Source of the DNA: Vicia villosa | Taxonomy: Eukaryota; Streptophyta; Magnoliopsida; Fabales; Fabaceae | Direction of reading: 5' to 3' | Assembly (NCBI RefSeq): GCF_029867415.1 | Contig: NW_026705173.1 | Location: 1-64,000 of the forward strand | Length of the DNA stretch: 64,000 nt | In this document: one piece after another, positions 36,367 to 47,116 of the stretch | Position numbering within the stretch: position 1 is the stretch's first letter | How the letters are laid out: every line of letters starts with the position of its first letter | The notes under the pieces: model-generated | Seen by the model: the letters and a program-made list of their open reading frames with translations, nothing else | What the model was told of the DNA's origin: nothing | Database searches by the model: none | Made by a program: the position numbers and the translations under genes

Positions 36367-38388
36367 AGACTTTATGTTTGTCAGAGAACATTTCATTTGC
36401 ATTAGAATAAGGCCAAGCTTGCCATTGTATAGATTTCTTTTAGTATTTTCCATTGTATTACTTTTGTTGTTATCAAGTACTTCTCATTGTAAGAAACTCA
36501 TTCTGTTTGAATAAATAAAAATGATGCAATATACATGTTTTTCTCAAATCATTTCATTTTTGTCATTATGTTCGTTGATATTCAACTCATTTGTCTTAAG
36601 CAACTAAAAAAGGAGAATGATGAAAATCAAAAACACATGAACTACTAACTGTATGCTTTTAGAACAAAAATCCTGTTGACGATGTACAGGCATTGTTTCA
36701 ATTCCTAAACACCGGAGTTATAAGGGAGTGAAACCTTCGTAAACCCCTTTGAGCCTAAGGAGTAGTAGTTTCTTTTCAAAAATTACAAAACCCTCAATCT
36801 TAACCAGGGGCAGGGTAGTTTTCAGTTAGTGCGACCGAGCGCTCAACTTTCAGGTATTCCATCAGAGGATCAATCACATCTCATATCTCACAACAAAAGA
36901 AGAAGAGCACTATCCACAATGGATGTCTCTCATCCACTAAGAAGAAGGCAATCACAACCTTTTCTTCAAGTCATTCATAAAAGTCATACAACTTGTTCCC
37001 GAACGAGACAAAAAGAATGAAAAGAAAGTTATGAATCATGATCAAAAAAGAAAGAAACAATAGTCCGCTAAGTCAAAAAGAAAGAAAAGCTTTGAAGCAA
37101 ATGACTTAGGCAAAAATTAGGGCATATCCCGCTGGACAACGAAAACCAAATTCAAAAGAAACTTTTTGTCCAGGCAAAGTTAGGGAAAGCAAAAGGCAAA
37201 AGAAAAATCCTCCGAGGGACAAGTTGTTGTGACCATCTACGAAAGCACCAAAGGGTGGCTGCCACCTCCATCAAAGCCATAAAGGATCCTCATCCATCAC
37301 AATCCTTCCTGAAAGGTGAATACTCGTGTCAAACTAGCTGAACGTAGGACTGGAGAACATCACGAAGAAGGGGTGGGTTAAGTAGAACTTGAGCCTTTAT
37401 CCGTTGTTTCTCAAACCGTGAACCCGACCACGTTACAACCCTGAAAAGTCCTAATTGAAGTAGGGTTCGTCCTGAAAGCATACTAACTGTAAGATCATGT
37501 CAAACCTGAATTTGCTTGTCACTTGTGTCAGTATCAGTACAACATTTTGACAAATAAAACTTTCCCTTTAAGATTAACATGTGCATTGCATTCTCATTAT
37601 CTTTTCCAAACAGAATTGTATCTAACTTGAAAGCAAGTACTTGATACCAAGGAAAGTTCAACATTGAAATTCCATTGAGTAATCTTACAAGGGCAATGGT
37701 TGGTCATCCACTGAGCAAATATCTGAAGCAATCCATCTGGTGGAATAGTTCCTTTCCATCTGGGGCATTCATTCCATGATCAACACTGGGGCAGACCATT
37801 GCAAATCTCCACAATTCAAGCATATCAAAGTTCTTTCACAAAAGATCATCCAGGCTGGGGCAAGCTAGCAATAATTCATTTCTTCATCTTCAATCAAGTG
37901 TCATATACCGAGACAGGTGTCGAGGAGTCAAGCCAAACACCTCACCTTCACAAATTCTATCCTTCAAGCAACAACCTTTCTGCAAGGAACCCTCCATTCA
38001 CTCCTAGTATCATGGAAATAGTCATTCCATTCATAATCATACATACATCATGCATATCATTGCATTTTCATTATCATTTCTCCCACATGATCCAATCATC
38101 AACAAATCAGGGGCATCCACCCCACCTTGATTCTCAAACAGAGTTTCAGAGCTCCACCTAATCTATTCCACATCAAAGCAGAAACCCTAATCAATCACTA
38201 CACTGCATATAGAATCCATAGCATTGCATCTCCAGAAGTGCACAAATAAATCAAACATTGCATATGAAGCATAAGCCAAGTTACTCATCAGATGAGGTCC
38301 CTACAAAGCATTCAATTGATATTCCACTGGATCACTCAGAGTTACCATTGTGGTGTCATCTCCCAAAGTCAATCATGTTCATCTTTCT
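36367..38388 (+). other. Post-gag untranslated region of the Ogre-like element
   Basis: No pol motif in any frame that I could recognise. A-rich stretches near 37010-37220 and a few short open frames only. This is where protease-RT-integrase would be in a complete Ogre element. Confidence 0.6.
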
Positions 38389-39669
38389 TCAACCCAGAGT
38401 TGATGTTTTTGTGTTCAACCCAGAGTTGAATTTCCTTTCATCCTTTAACCCCGAGTTAATTATCTTTCCCACTCAACCCAGAGTTGACGGTTATTTCCTT
38501 TTGTCCTTTTCCGACTCAACCCAGAGTTGACGGTCATCCTTTACTCAATCCAGAATTGATTCCTTTTCCCACTCAACCCAGAGTTGACGATTATTCCTTG
38601 TTAATTTCTTTTCCCACTCAACCCAGAGTTGACGGTCACCCTTGTTTTTCCCACTCAACCCAGAGTTGACGGTTACTTTTTCATCTTTTCCAACTCAACC
38701 CAGAGTTGACGGTTATCTTTTGTTCAATCCAGAATTGATTCCTTTTCCCTCTCACCCAGAGTTGACGGTCATCTTTTGTCCTTTCACACTCAACCCAGAG
38801 TTGATGGTTATCTTTTCTTATTTCCCACTCAATCCAGAGTTGACGGTTATCCCTTTTTCAATCCAGAGTTGATGTTTTGGTGTTCAACCCAGAGTTGATT
38901 TTCCTTTCATCTTTTAACCCCGAGTTAATCATATTTTGCCACTCAACCCAGAGTTGACGGTCATCTTTTGTCCTTTCCCACTCAACCCATAGTTGATGGT
39001 TATCTTTTCTTATTTCCCACTCAACCCAGAGTTGACGGTTATCCTTTATTCAATCCAGAATTGATTTCACCTTTTCCCTCTCAACCCAGAGTTGACGGTT
39101 ACCTTCTTTCTTTCCCACTCAACCCAGAGTTAACGGTTATCTTTTCTCTTTTCATACTCAACCCAGAGTTGACGGTTATTCCTTGTTGATCTTTTTTCCC
39201 ACTCAACCCAGAGTTGACGGTCACCTTTTGTCCTTTCCCACTCAACCCAGAGTTGACGGTTATATTTTGCTCAATCCAGAATTGATTCCTTTTCTCACTC
39301 AACCCAGAGTTGACGGTTATATTTTGTTCAATCCAGAATTGATTCCTTTTCCCACTCAACCCAGAGTTGACGGTCATCATTTGTCTTTCCCACTCAACCC
39401 AGAGTTGACGGTCATCATTTGTCTTTCCCACTCAACCCAGAGTTGACGGTTATCTCCTGTCTTTCCCACTCAATCCAGAGTTGACGGTTATTTCTAATTG
39501 TTCATCTTTCCTCTTTCAACCCATAGTTATTACCCAATCCCTTATCCAACCCAGAGTCGACTTCCCTTCATTCTTCGACCCGGAGTCGACCCACTTTTCT
39601 TCTTCAACCCAGAGTTGAGTTCTGTTTCATTTCTAATCCAGAGTTAATTTGTTCAACCCAGAGTTGATA
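38389..39669 (+). repeat. About 39 tandem hairpin repeats in the 3' untranslated region
   Basis: The core is TCAACCCAGAGTTGA: 5-bp arms (TCAAC/GTTGA) around the loop CCAGA, spaced 24-47 bases by ACGGTTATCTTTTGTCC-like linkers. Arm variants keep pairing: TCAAT/ATTGA in five copies (for example 38545-38559 and 38724-38738), TTAAC/GTTAA in two (38445-38459 and near 38914), TCGAC/GTCGA in one (39575-39589). Three copies have TCAAT/GTTGA, a G-U pair in RNA. A few are imperfect (near 38751, 39119, 39515, 39546, 39634). Hypervariable tandem repeats in this position are known from Ogre elements and gave rise to the pea satellite PisTR-A. Confidence 0.92.
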
Positions 39670-39819
39670 CAATCTTCCTTAGTGGATTTAACACCATCTT
39701 TTCCCTAGTGGATCCTGTCTCTCATCAGGAAAATTTTCAGGTTCTTTTGATATTTAATCTTCTTATACCTTGAATTTTCGAAAGGCTAGCGCCAATCTCA
39801 CCTTCAGGTTTAAGACGAT

Positions 39820-39833
39820 TAAATAGGGGCAGC
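39820..39833 (+). other. Polypurine tract region of the Ogre-like element
   Basis: AAATAGGGGCAGC directly precedes the 3' LTR start TGTTGCACC. The purine run is short but in the expected place. Confidence 0.6.
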
Positions 39834-42800
39834 TGTTGCACCCCAAAATTTGCCCATCTAATTCCATTTCTAATTGGCTTATGTTTTCCCATTTCATTTG
39901 CATTATCACCTCAGTAGGTCATCGATAAAATCATGTATTCATCCAACAATAAAGCTTGACAGTGGATCATTGGATCATTGGTTATATAAATTAGGGTTCC
40001 ATCCCTTTATGAAGGAGTTTAACAAGGTTTTCAAAATAAGAATCAAGAATCAGGGTTTATTTCCCTATGCTTGCATTCATCAAAGTTTTTATTGAGATCA
40101 ACTGGATTAATTTCAATATTCATTTATTAACCAGGGGGGTCTTTCTTATGGAACTCAGACATAATCATTTGGTACACTGCTTGAATTGTAAGTTATGGTG
40201 CATTACAAGCTTTATGAGATTCGTAGGGTGATTACTTATCTTGAACTATGGCTTAGAAAAGAGGTCACTGGTGTGTGGTTGATTTTTTCGGTCAAAGTCA
40301 ACAATGAAGGTTGACTGTCGACTATAAACACTTTCAAGATCTGTAATTTCCATCTTATGTTGTGGTTGCTACTTCAAATACAAAAGGTGAAAGAAGAATT
40401 TGAATTCTAAGTTCATACAATAAATAGAGGAAAATCTCATTCTTCAATATTGATTACAAGTCATTACATTGGTTACAGAAGGGAGCTACCATTACAAATT
40501 TATACAAAGTTTCAAAATTCAAGCAGACCACAACCATGCCATTCAATTCATATTGACGGTCCCTGTACATAGCAGTTCCTAAACTAATTCCATTATATAC
40601 ACTTCAAACCACCTAACCGATTTCAGTTACTATCCTACAAATTTTCAACTAACCTAACTGCCAAGTAACCAACCATATAACTGTCATAACCACCACCTAA
40701 CAGTTGCAACTAACTGACTTTTCCCAATCATTGTTTCAAACTAACACTAACTGTTTCAAACTAATTTATAACTAACAGAAGTGCAACCATATAACAGTTT
40801 GTAACTAACATTTTCCACCCCTAACTAACTTTCTATCCAGTTACTAACAGAATCATAACTGACTCAAACTACCCTAACAAACTTCAATCTACACCCTTCA
40901 ATTCGTAACAGAATCCCTAGGATCTAAGGGCTCAGAGCTTCTCACCTTCATCTATATATCTCGAGCTTCCCTCCATAATTGAGTCTCTCCACCATTTTCT
41001 TTCACCTTCACTTCAATCTCTCTGCAACCACTCTCTACATCTTCAATAACACCTCGCCTTCATCACCCTCACCATCACTATACGCTCACCTCCATTGTTG
41101 AGCAGAGATTCAACCTCTGAAACTCTGCTACAACAGAGCTAAGCCCTCACCTTCATCACTCAATCTCTCAATCAGAGTTCACAACACACACGCGGGAAAG
41201 GAAAACAACAGAAGAAGAGAAGAATATGAAGAAGTGAGAGATCAGGAATCACCTGAAGAAGTTATCATCTTCCTCAACCGCGTCTACTTCACCAACACCT
41301 CCAAGTGGAACCTCATTTCTTCTCGATCTCCACTCCTCTCGGCACTTCAGGTAAGTCTTTAGAACTCTCCTTCTTGCGTGTTCTTAATGCTTTATCATTG
41401 CTGATGCTGGTTCATCCTTCGCCCTTCTTTGAATTTCTTGAATCCCGTGCGTTTTTGCAATTCGTTGATACTAAGAACTTAGGGTTCACATTTCCCCTTG
41501 TCGATCTGCGGCGATTAGAGGGTTCTCTTTATGAAATTGAGGTCGGGATAGGGTTCACATGGAAGCAGAGGTTGTGATTTTGTGTGTTATTAGGTGTAAC
41601 GTCACGCTCCGCCGCCTCCGGCGCGGCGGAAACGATTTCCGGCGAACGTTTTATTTGAAAGAGATGGGAGAGATATGATAGAGAGTGTGAGTCATGAGAA
41701 GTCGATTAGCCACAATACACATAACCCTAATTTTCCTTTCTATTTTTTTATTTTTCTTTATTATTATTCTTTTTTTTATTGTTAAAATCTAATAACAAAT
41801 AAAAATGGATCAACGCTGGGCCATACCAATTTGCTTGTTCACCCCCAAGTGGCCTGTTTCACTCATTTTTGGTAAACACAATAATCTGAAAACAACATGG
41901 GGCCTGCCACGAATTGATTTCGCCCCCTTGGCCCAGGTAGCGTGTTTTTGTCTTGCTGAATTAAATTATACAAAAAAATATGATGTTGGGCTTCTCCCTG
42001 GGCCCAGCGCCTTGCTATTCAACACCTTCATTTCAGTTTTCACCCCATGCTTCCTTACATTTTTTTAATTGAATTCATTGTTCTAATTAGTCTTTTTACT
42101 ACTTCTTTGAGTAATTAAATTACTAATTTTTCTTACTAATTCTTAGACTTTAATACACAATTTTTGTCACATAAAAAATGTTCATAAAAAATATTAGTTT
42201 TAGGCTATTGTTTTAATCCTGTTTGCTTAATTTGTAATTCAATTCCTCTCATTAAATTCAATATAAAAATAGTAGTATTTTTAGGCCACTTTTGTACTAT
42301 ATTTTTGGCTTGTTGCTTCATGCTTGTGTATAATTTAGTACCATTATATCATTCTCAATTTTGCTCATGTATCTTACTTATGACTTCTAATTGTGACTTT
42401 ATTTTCACGTCTCTTTAATTCCTAACTTTAGGTAGAAACCATGACAACATTAGGACTTAGAAGTTCCCTTCATAACATTAAGCTAGTTATTCATTTTAGG
42501 CTAGTTTTCTTCTTCTTTTTCTCTTTCAACATTAAAACATTAACAAATAGAGATGCGAATCACATTAAGAAAGTGATAGAGAAATGAGTGGGATTCATTC
42601 CCTAATCTGTTTCTCAATCACTTAGTGGCATAGAAATGAGTGAGATTTATTCCCTAATCTGTTTCTCAGTCACTACTTAATGGGAGAGAAATGAGTGGGA
42701 TTCATTCCCTAATCTGTTTCTCGAACATTAATTAATGGGATAGAAATGAGTGGGATTCATTCCCTAATCTGTTTCTTGAACATTACATAATGGGATAGAA

Positions 42801-43554
42801 GTGAGTGGGATTCATTCCCTAATCTGCTTCTCGATCATTATACATTTTTATGTGATTCGAATCGCAAAGTAAATTCCCTTAAAAAACACTCAACCAAAAA
42901 CACTTAAAACACTTAATAAAGGCTCAGACCTAAACAAAGTAAGGAAGTGATGCGAAGCCTTGTATTGGGTTTTGTTCATCATGGAATTACATCTAAAAGA
43001 CACAAACCAAGTTTCTCTCTTCTTTATCTCGCCTCCGAGGCATTCTTTCTCTTGCCTTCAGGGCATTCTTTCTCCTAATTGGACACGTTATTTCCACTCC
43101 ATTCCCAGCTTAAGACTCCAGAGGTCGAGCAGCGGAGTGCGAATGTAACTGTTCAACTAAAAAACACAAAAACAAACAAAAACTAAAGAGCCGAACTACG
43201 ATGCTCTGATTCCTGAAAAGGATAAGTAGGCATTCGGTCGCGGGGCCTAAGCGAGCACAACTATTTATAAACCTTATTTTCCCCGTGTTACTTTTCTTTC
43301 ATCTGCATGCATTCCCTTAGTGATTAAGCTTTAAATTTATACACCCTTTAGATAGCAACAAACATAGGTGGATACCATCGAGTACGATGGGCGTGAGGGA
43401 TGCTAGGACCTTCCCCTTGCGTAACCAACTCCCGTACCCTATCTCTGGTCGAAAGACCTCGTTCTTATCCATCTTAGGTTTTCTGATATTCCTTTCCCTC
43501 TTTGGGATAAATATATTGGTGGCGACTCTGTTCATATTTCGCGAGCGTGCGACA
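39834..43554 (+). repeat. 3' LTR of the Ogre-like element (3,721 bp)
   Basis: Matches the interrupted 5' LTR. It lacks 648 bp present there: the join lies at TTCAAA (40603-40608), a 6-base string found at both ends of the missing stretch in the 5' LTR (15317-15322 and 15965-15970). Substitutions are more frequent than in the LARD array, so this element is older than the array inside it. Confidence 0.95.
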
Positions 43555-45080
43555 CAAATAGACTGCTTAAAAAATTCGAGTATGTGGAGTTAAATCACGT
43601 CTCAAGGTTCAATAATCAAGAAGCGAATGACTTGGCACAATTAGCTTCAGGATACAGAGTATCAAAAGAAAAACTAGAAGAACTGATCGAAGTAAGAGGC
43701 AAAGCAATGGCTACGAAGCTTTCTCCAAGTGATTTGGAAAATTCACAATTAGGTTTCGCTAACAAAGAGGAGTTTGAGGTTTTAAATATAGACTCTTTAG
43801 CAGACACAGACTGGAGGAGTCCAATTGTGAACTATTTAAAAGACCCTTCGACAGACGCAGATAGAAAGGTAAAGTATCGAGCCTTATCATACTTCCTGAT
43901 GGGAAATGAATTGTTTAAGAAAACCCTTGAAGGAGTTTTGCTAAAATGTCTGGGTGAAGCGGAAGCATATTTGGCTCTCTCGAATGTACATAGTGGAGAA
44001 TGTGGTGCACACCAAGCGGGGCACAAAATGAAATGGCTTTTGTTTTGATATGGAATGTATTGGCCCTCTATGTTAAAAGATTGCATAGAATTTGCAAAAG
44101 GATGTCAAGAATGTCAAGAACACGCAGGTATTCAACATGCTCCTGCAAATGAATTAAGTTCAATAATAAAACCATGGCCTTTCAGAGGTTAGGCATTAGA
44201 CCTAATTGGGGAAATTCACCCCAAGTCTTCCAAAGGTCAAAGATATATCTTAGTAGGAATAGACTACTTCACAAAATAGGTCGAAGCGATACCACTTGCA
44301 AATGTGGATCAGGAGGCTGTGATTGAGTTTATTCAAATACACATTATATACAGATTCAGAATCCCAGAAAGTATAACCACAGATCAAGGATCAGTGTTCA
44401 CTGGGCGAAAGATGCAAGAATTCGCCAGAGAAATGGGGTTCAAGTTGTTTACTTCTACACCTTACTACGCTCAGGCAAATGGACAAGTTGAAGCAGCGAA
44501 TAAGATAATAATTGGTCTCATAAAGAAACACGTAGGGAAAAAACCTAAGAACTGGCATAAAACTTTGGACCAAGCGCTTTGGGCATGTCAAACGTCACCA
44601 AAAGAAGCTACAAACACTACACCTTTCTAGTTAACGTTCGGACATGATGCAATGCTCCCAGTTGAGATATATTTGCAGTCAGTCCGGATCCAAAGACAGG
44701 TAGAAATTCCTCCAAACATGTATTGGGAACTGATGATGAACGAATTGGTGGATTTGGACGAAGACAGACTTCGAGCGTTGGAGATGATAAAGAGACAAAA
44801 AGAAAGGGTGTCGAGAGCATACAATAAAAAGCTGAAAGGTAAAACGTTTATTAATAATGACTTAGTTTGGAAAGTTATTTTACCTATAGATCGAAAGAGT
44901 CAGGTTTTAGGCAAATGGTCCCCACATTGGGAAGGACCCTTTCGAATCTTAAAAGTATTCTAAAATAATGCTTATGAGATAGAAGAGTTGGCAGAAGATC
45001 GCAGGATCTTAAGAGTGAATGGGAATTATCTGAAAAGATACAAACCAATCATGCACGAAGTAAAAATTGCAAAAACGTAG
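43555..45080 (+). pseudogene. Tat second RNase H (end) and integrase
   Basis: Resumes at RLLKKFEYVELNHVSRFNNQEANDLAQLASGY, completing the RNase H cut at 14549. The integrase zinc module is HSGECGAHQAGHKM ... CQECQ (about 43990-44125). The catalytic core has DLIGEIHP (Asp), ITTDQGSVFTG (Asp) and ANGQVEAANK (Glu), near 44200, 44380 and 44480. The C-terminal part includes RILKVF and RILRVNGNYLKRY. In-frame stops interrupt it near 44046, 44190, 44277, 44628 and 44961. Each can be explained by one C-to-T or G-to-A change, as expected after cytosine methylation and deamination. The integrase would insert element DNA but cannot be made from this copy. Confidence 0.9.
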
Positions 45081-45327
45081 ATATTTAAACTATAATACGT
45101 AGGCCAAAATGGTTGAATAAGCATCAAAATGGCTTCGTGTCCAACTGGGATATGTGGTAAACAAAGTAAGAAGACAGAGCAATGTCAAAATATATTTCAT
45201 TATGATTAGAAGAGTACATTCATTTTGGAAGATTATATTTCCATGAACAACAAAGGCTACAATAATTAGAAGCATACTAGAGGCTATCAAAAGGAGCATT
45301 CAAAATTATGAACAATAAAGCTAAGAC

Positions 45328-46099
45328 CTATAACGCCTCCATCCAAGCCTCAAACAACGCACCCTTTAGTTGATCCTTTGCTCTATACCTTCCAAGGACA
45401 GCAGGGGCAAGCTTTCTGCTTCGAAAAGGTCTAGAGATCCTGCCGTGCGCATTCTCCTCACTATACCTTTTTTTTGAGAAACATGTAGGACAGCAACCTT
45501 CCATAAGGAAGGCATGTCACCACACCTTGACGAGAGGCAGCCATAGCAACAACTTCGACAAGTTGCTTGAATATCAGCAACGAAAAGTTGATTTTCCTTC
45601 CCCAGAGAGCACAAAGTATGAACTCCAAATCTTCCATCATGATGCTGTCTTGATCCTGGTTTCATGGACGAAAGTTGCCCACTAACAGCTGGTACCAAAT
45701 CCTAATGATCTTAGCACTAAAAGGATCATTAGCCATGAGGGCCCTCAAGACATCAGAGGTAGTCATGTTAATGATGTTATCATCAAACGCTTCTCCAAGG
45801 TTATCACACCTTATTAGCTCAGAGATAGTTGATGGAGTAATGGTAATAGGGGCTCTTCGAACCTTAGACACTATGGTGGTTCTTCCTTCTGGATCTATGC
45901 GGAGGGACGCAAACATCCAGAATTCTGCCAGCATGTTTGGATAAACGGATCCCTCCAGGATTCCCTGATAAAACTAGAGTTGTTGGTTGGCAAAGAGTGC
46001 GTCAACATTAATGTGGTTCTCATTGAACTCTTCCACAGAGAGTTTGAATTCCTTTTTAATGGAGGACCTGATGGTAGTGTAAGTCAAGGGTTGCGTCAT
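45328..46099 (-). pseudogene. Antisense gene 2 of the Tat element, putative plant transposon-protein type
   Basis: Starts MTQPLTYTTIRSSIKKEF at 46099 and runs about 257 codons on the minus strand to a TAG at 45328. Recognisable blocks are FWMFASLRIDP, APITITPSTISELI, LVGNFRP, LLIFKQLVEVV and PYGRLLSYMF. The last resembles the shared pattern of small 'putative plant transposon protein' domains, a match from memory only. Two in-frame stops (45974-45976 and near 45662) and a slip in an A-run near 45465 break it. A TATATAAG box on the minus strand lies at 46222-46229, so it probably had its own promoter. Antisense extra genes at this place are known in Tat elements; their job is not. Confidence 0.7.
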
Positions 46100-46221
46100 T
46101 TTGAGGAGGAGAGTACAAAAGAAGTTTTTTAGACTCTGTATTTGAAAGAGTATAAGGGAAGGAGAAGAAACTTTGGTAAGAGCTTTGTGAGAGAATGAAG
46201 AAATGAGTAGAATACTAAGCC

Positions 46222-46229
46222 TTATATAG
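46222..46229 (-). promoter_or_regulatory. TATA box for antisense gene 2
   Basis: TATATAAG read on the minus strand, about 125 bases upstream of the ATG at 46099, with a pyrimidine-rich leader between. Confidence 0.55.
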
Positions 46230-46742
46230 AGGACGTTGGCCATAAAGGAGTGGTTATCTTTAAGTTTTGATTGGACCGCATTTGGTTTCCCCAAGAGAAG
46301 TTGTGGAGTTCGCCGTTTCCCGCCTTGGAAGTTGGAGTGTAATCCTTTCAGAAACTGATACACGCACGTCTCAAATAGACATTTTTGAAAAGTGATGTCA
46401 TCATTTAATGACAGTTGCGGCTAAGGGAGTGGAAACGTCAAGTCTAGACTTAAAGAGGTTGTGAGGGGTAATTATTCCACATAGATACACTATCAAGGTC
46501 ATTATGACAGTTAAAAAAAATATGATAAATAAATTTTTGACAATTTAAGAATTATTAAAATATTATTTATGATAGTTGCACAATATAACATATAGATAAT
46601 TGGAAGAAAAAGTGTGCATAGATTCCTGGATTAATTTTCAATACAAAAGAGACAAAGTGCTAAACTCAAAGATGTTACATATGTTGGAAAAATTAGTAAA
46701 AGTCCTTAGGGAGACTATCTTTCATTTTGGCATATTGAGAAG

Positions 46743-47116
46743 TGTAACGCCCCAGACTGCTTTCGGGATGATCGACTGACCCCACAAACCAACACGGGTC
46801 TTTTCAACATGCTTTGACCTCACTCGCACGCTTTCCGGGAAACTTCCCAGAAGGTCACCCATCCCAAGACTACTCCAAGTCAAGCACGCTTAACTGTGGA
46901 GTTCTTATGGAATGAGCTACCTAAAAGAAGATGCATCTTGTTGGTATAGGTAGTACCTATCAATCCTTATATGCTTTCTTTCAACCATGCAGTCTCATAC
47001 CTGCACAACTTCAGAATCCCTCTCATTCTGATGTGGCGACCACCCTAGCCCCAATTGGCTCCAGGTGTTCCATGTGGTGCAGCCACCCCTCGCCTTCTTC
47101 GGCCTCGGGTGTTACA
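46743..47116 (-). mobile_element. Cassandra-like solo LTR carrying a 5S rRNA-like block (374 bp)
   Basis: Flanked by AGAAG at 46738-46742 and 47117-47121. On the minus strand it begins TGTAACACCCGAGG and ends GGCGTTACA. Minus-strand sequence between about 46910 and 46840 follows plant 5S rRNA: AACTCCACAGTTAAGCGTGC, GGAGTAGT and GGATGGGTGACCTTCTGGGA. These correspond to the A box, intermediate element and C box of the 5S internal promoter. Cassandra elements are short non-coding retrotransposons known to carry 5S sequence in their LTRs. No second LTR or internal region is present. Confidence 0.88.
46840..46910 (-). other. 5S rRNA-derived internal promoter block
   Basis: Lies within the Cassandra-like LTR. 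All three 5S promoter boxes can be recognised in order, but the 5' half of a real 5S gene is missing. It is not a functional 5S gene; RNA polymerase III transcription is possible but unproven. Confidence 0.7.

Larger units (their letters stand above)
14550..43554 (+). mobile_element. Ogre-like, gag-only LTR retrotransposon (29,005 bp including nested insertions)
   Basis: The element begins TGTTGCACCCC at 14550 and ends GTGCGACA at 43554. CAAAT lies on both sides (14545-14549 and 43555-43559). The direct LTRs are 14550-16770 plus 29886-32027 (interrupted) and 39834-43554. A primer site follows the 5' LTR and a purine tract precedes the 3' LTR. Between them I find only gag and a repeat-rich 3' region; protease, RT, RNase H and integrase are absent. 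Removing the two nested insertions leaves roughly 14 kb. It is therefore non-autonomous. The Ogre/Tat assignment rests on the gag sequence, the arginine-tRNA-type primer site and the tandem-repeat 3' region. Confidence 0.92.

Noticed and set aside
38258..39446. Several open frames encoding repeated TQPRVDG-type peptides
   Set aside because: They are translations of the tandem hairpin repeat, in changing frames and with an equally open opposite strand.
38389..39669. CRISPR-like array of regularly spaced palindromic repeats
   Set aside because: The spacers are similar to each other, the repeat core is short and variable, there are no cas genes and the context is a plant retrotransposon 3' UTR.
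41305..41577. Host gene fragment captured by the Ogre-like LTR
   Set aside because: The 90-codon frame spans a likely splice donor and leader. Nothing identifies a host gene, so capture cannot be supported from sequence alone.
46840..46910. Functional 5S rRNA gene
   Set aside because: Only the 3' promoter half matches, with changes, and it sits in a retrotransposon LTR with its own target duplication.
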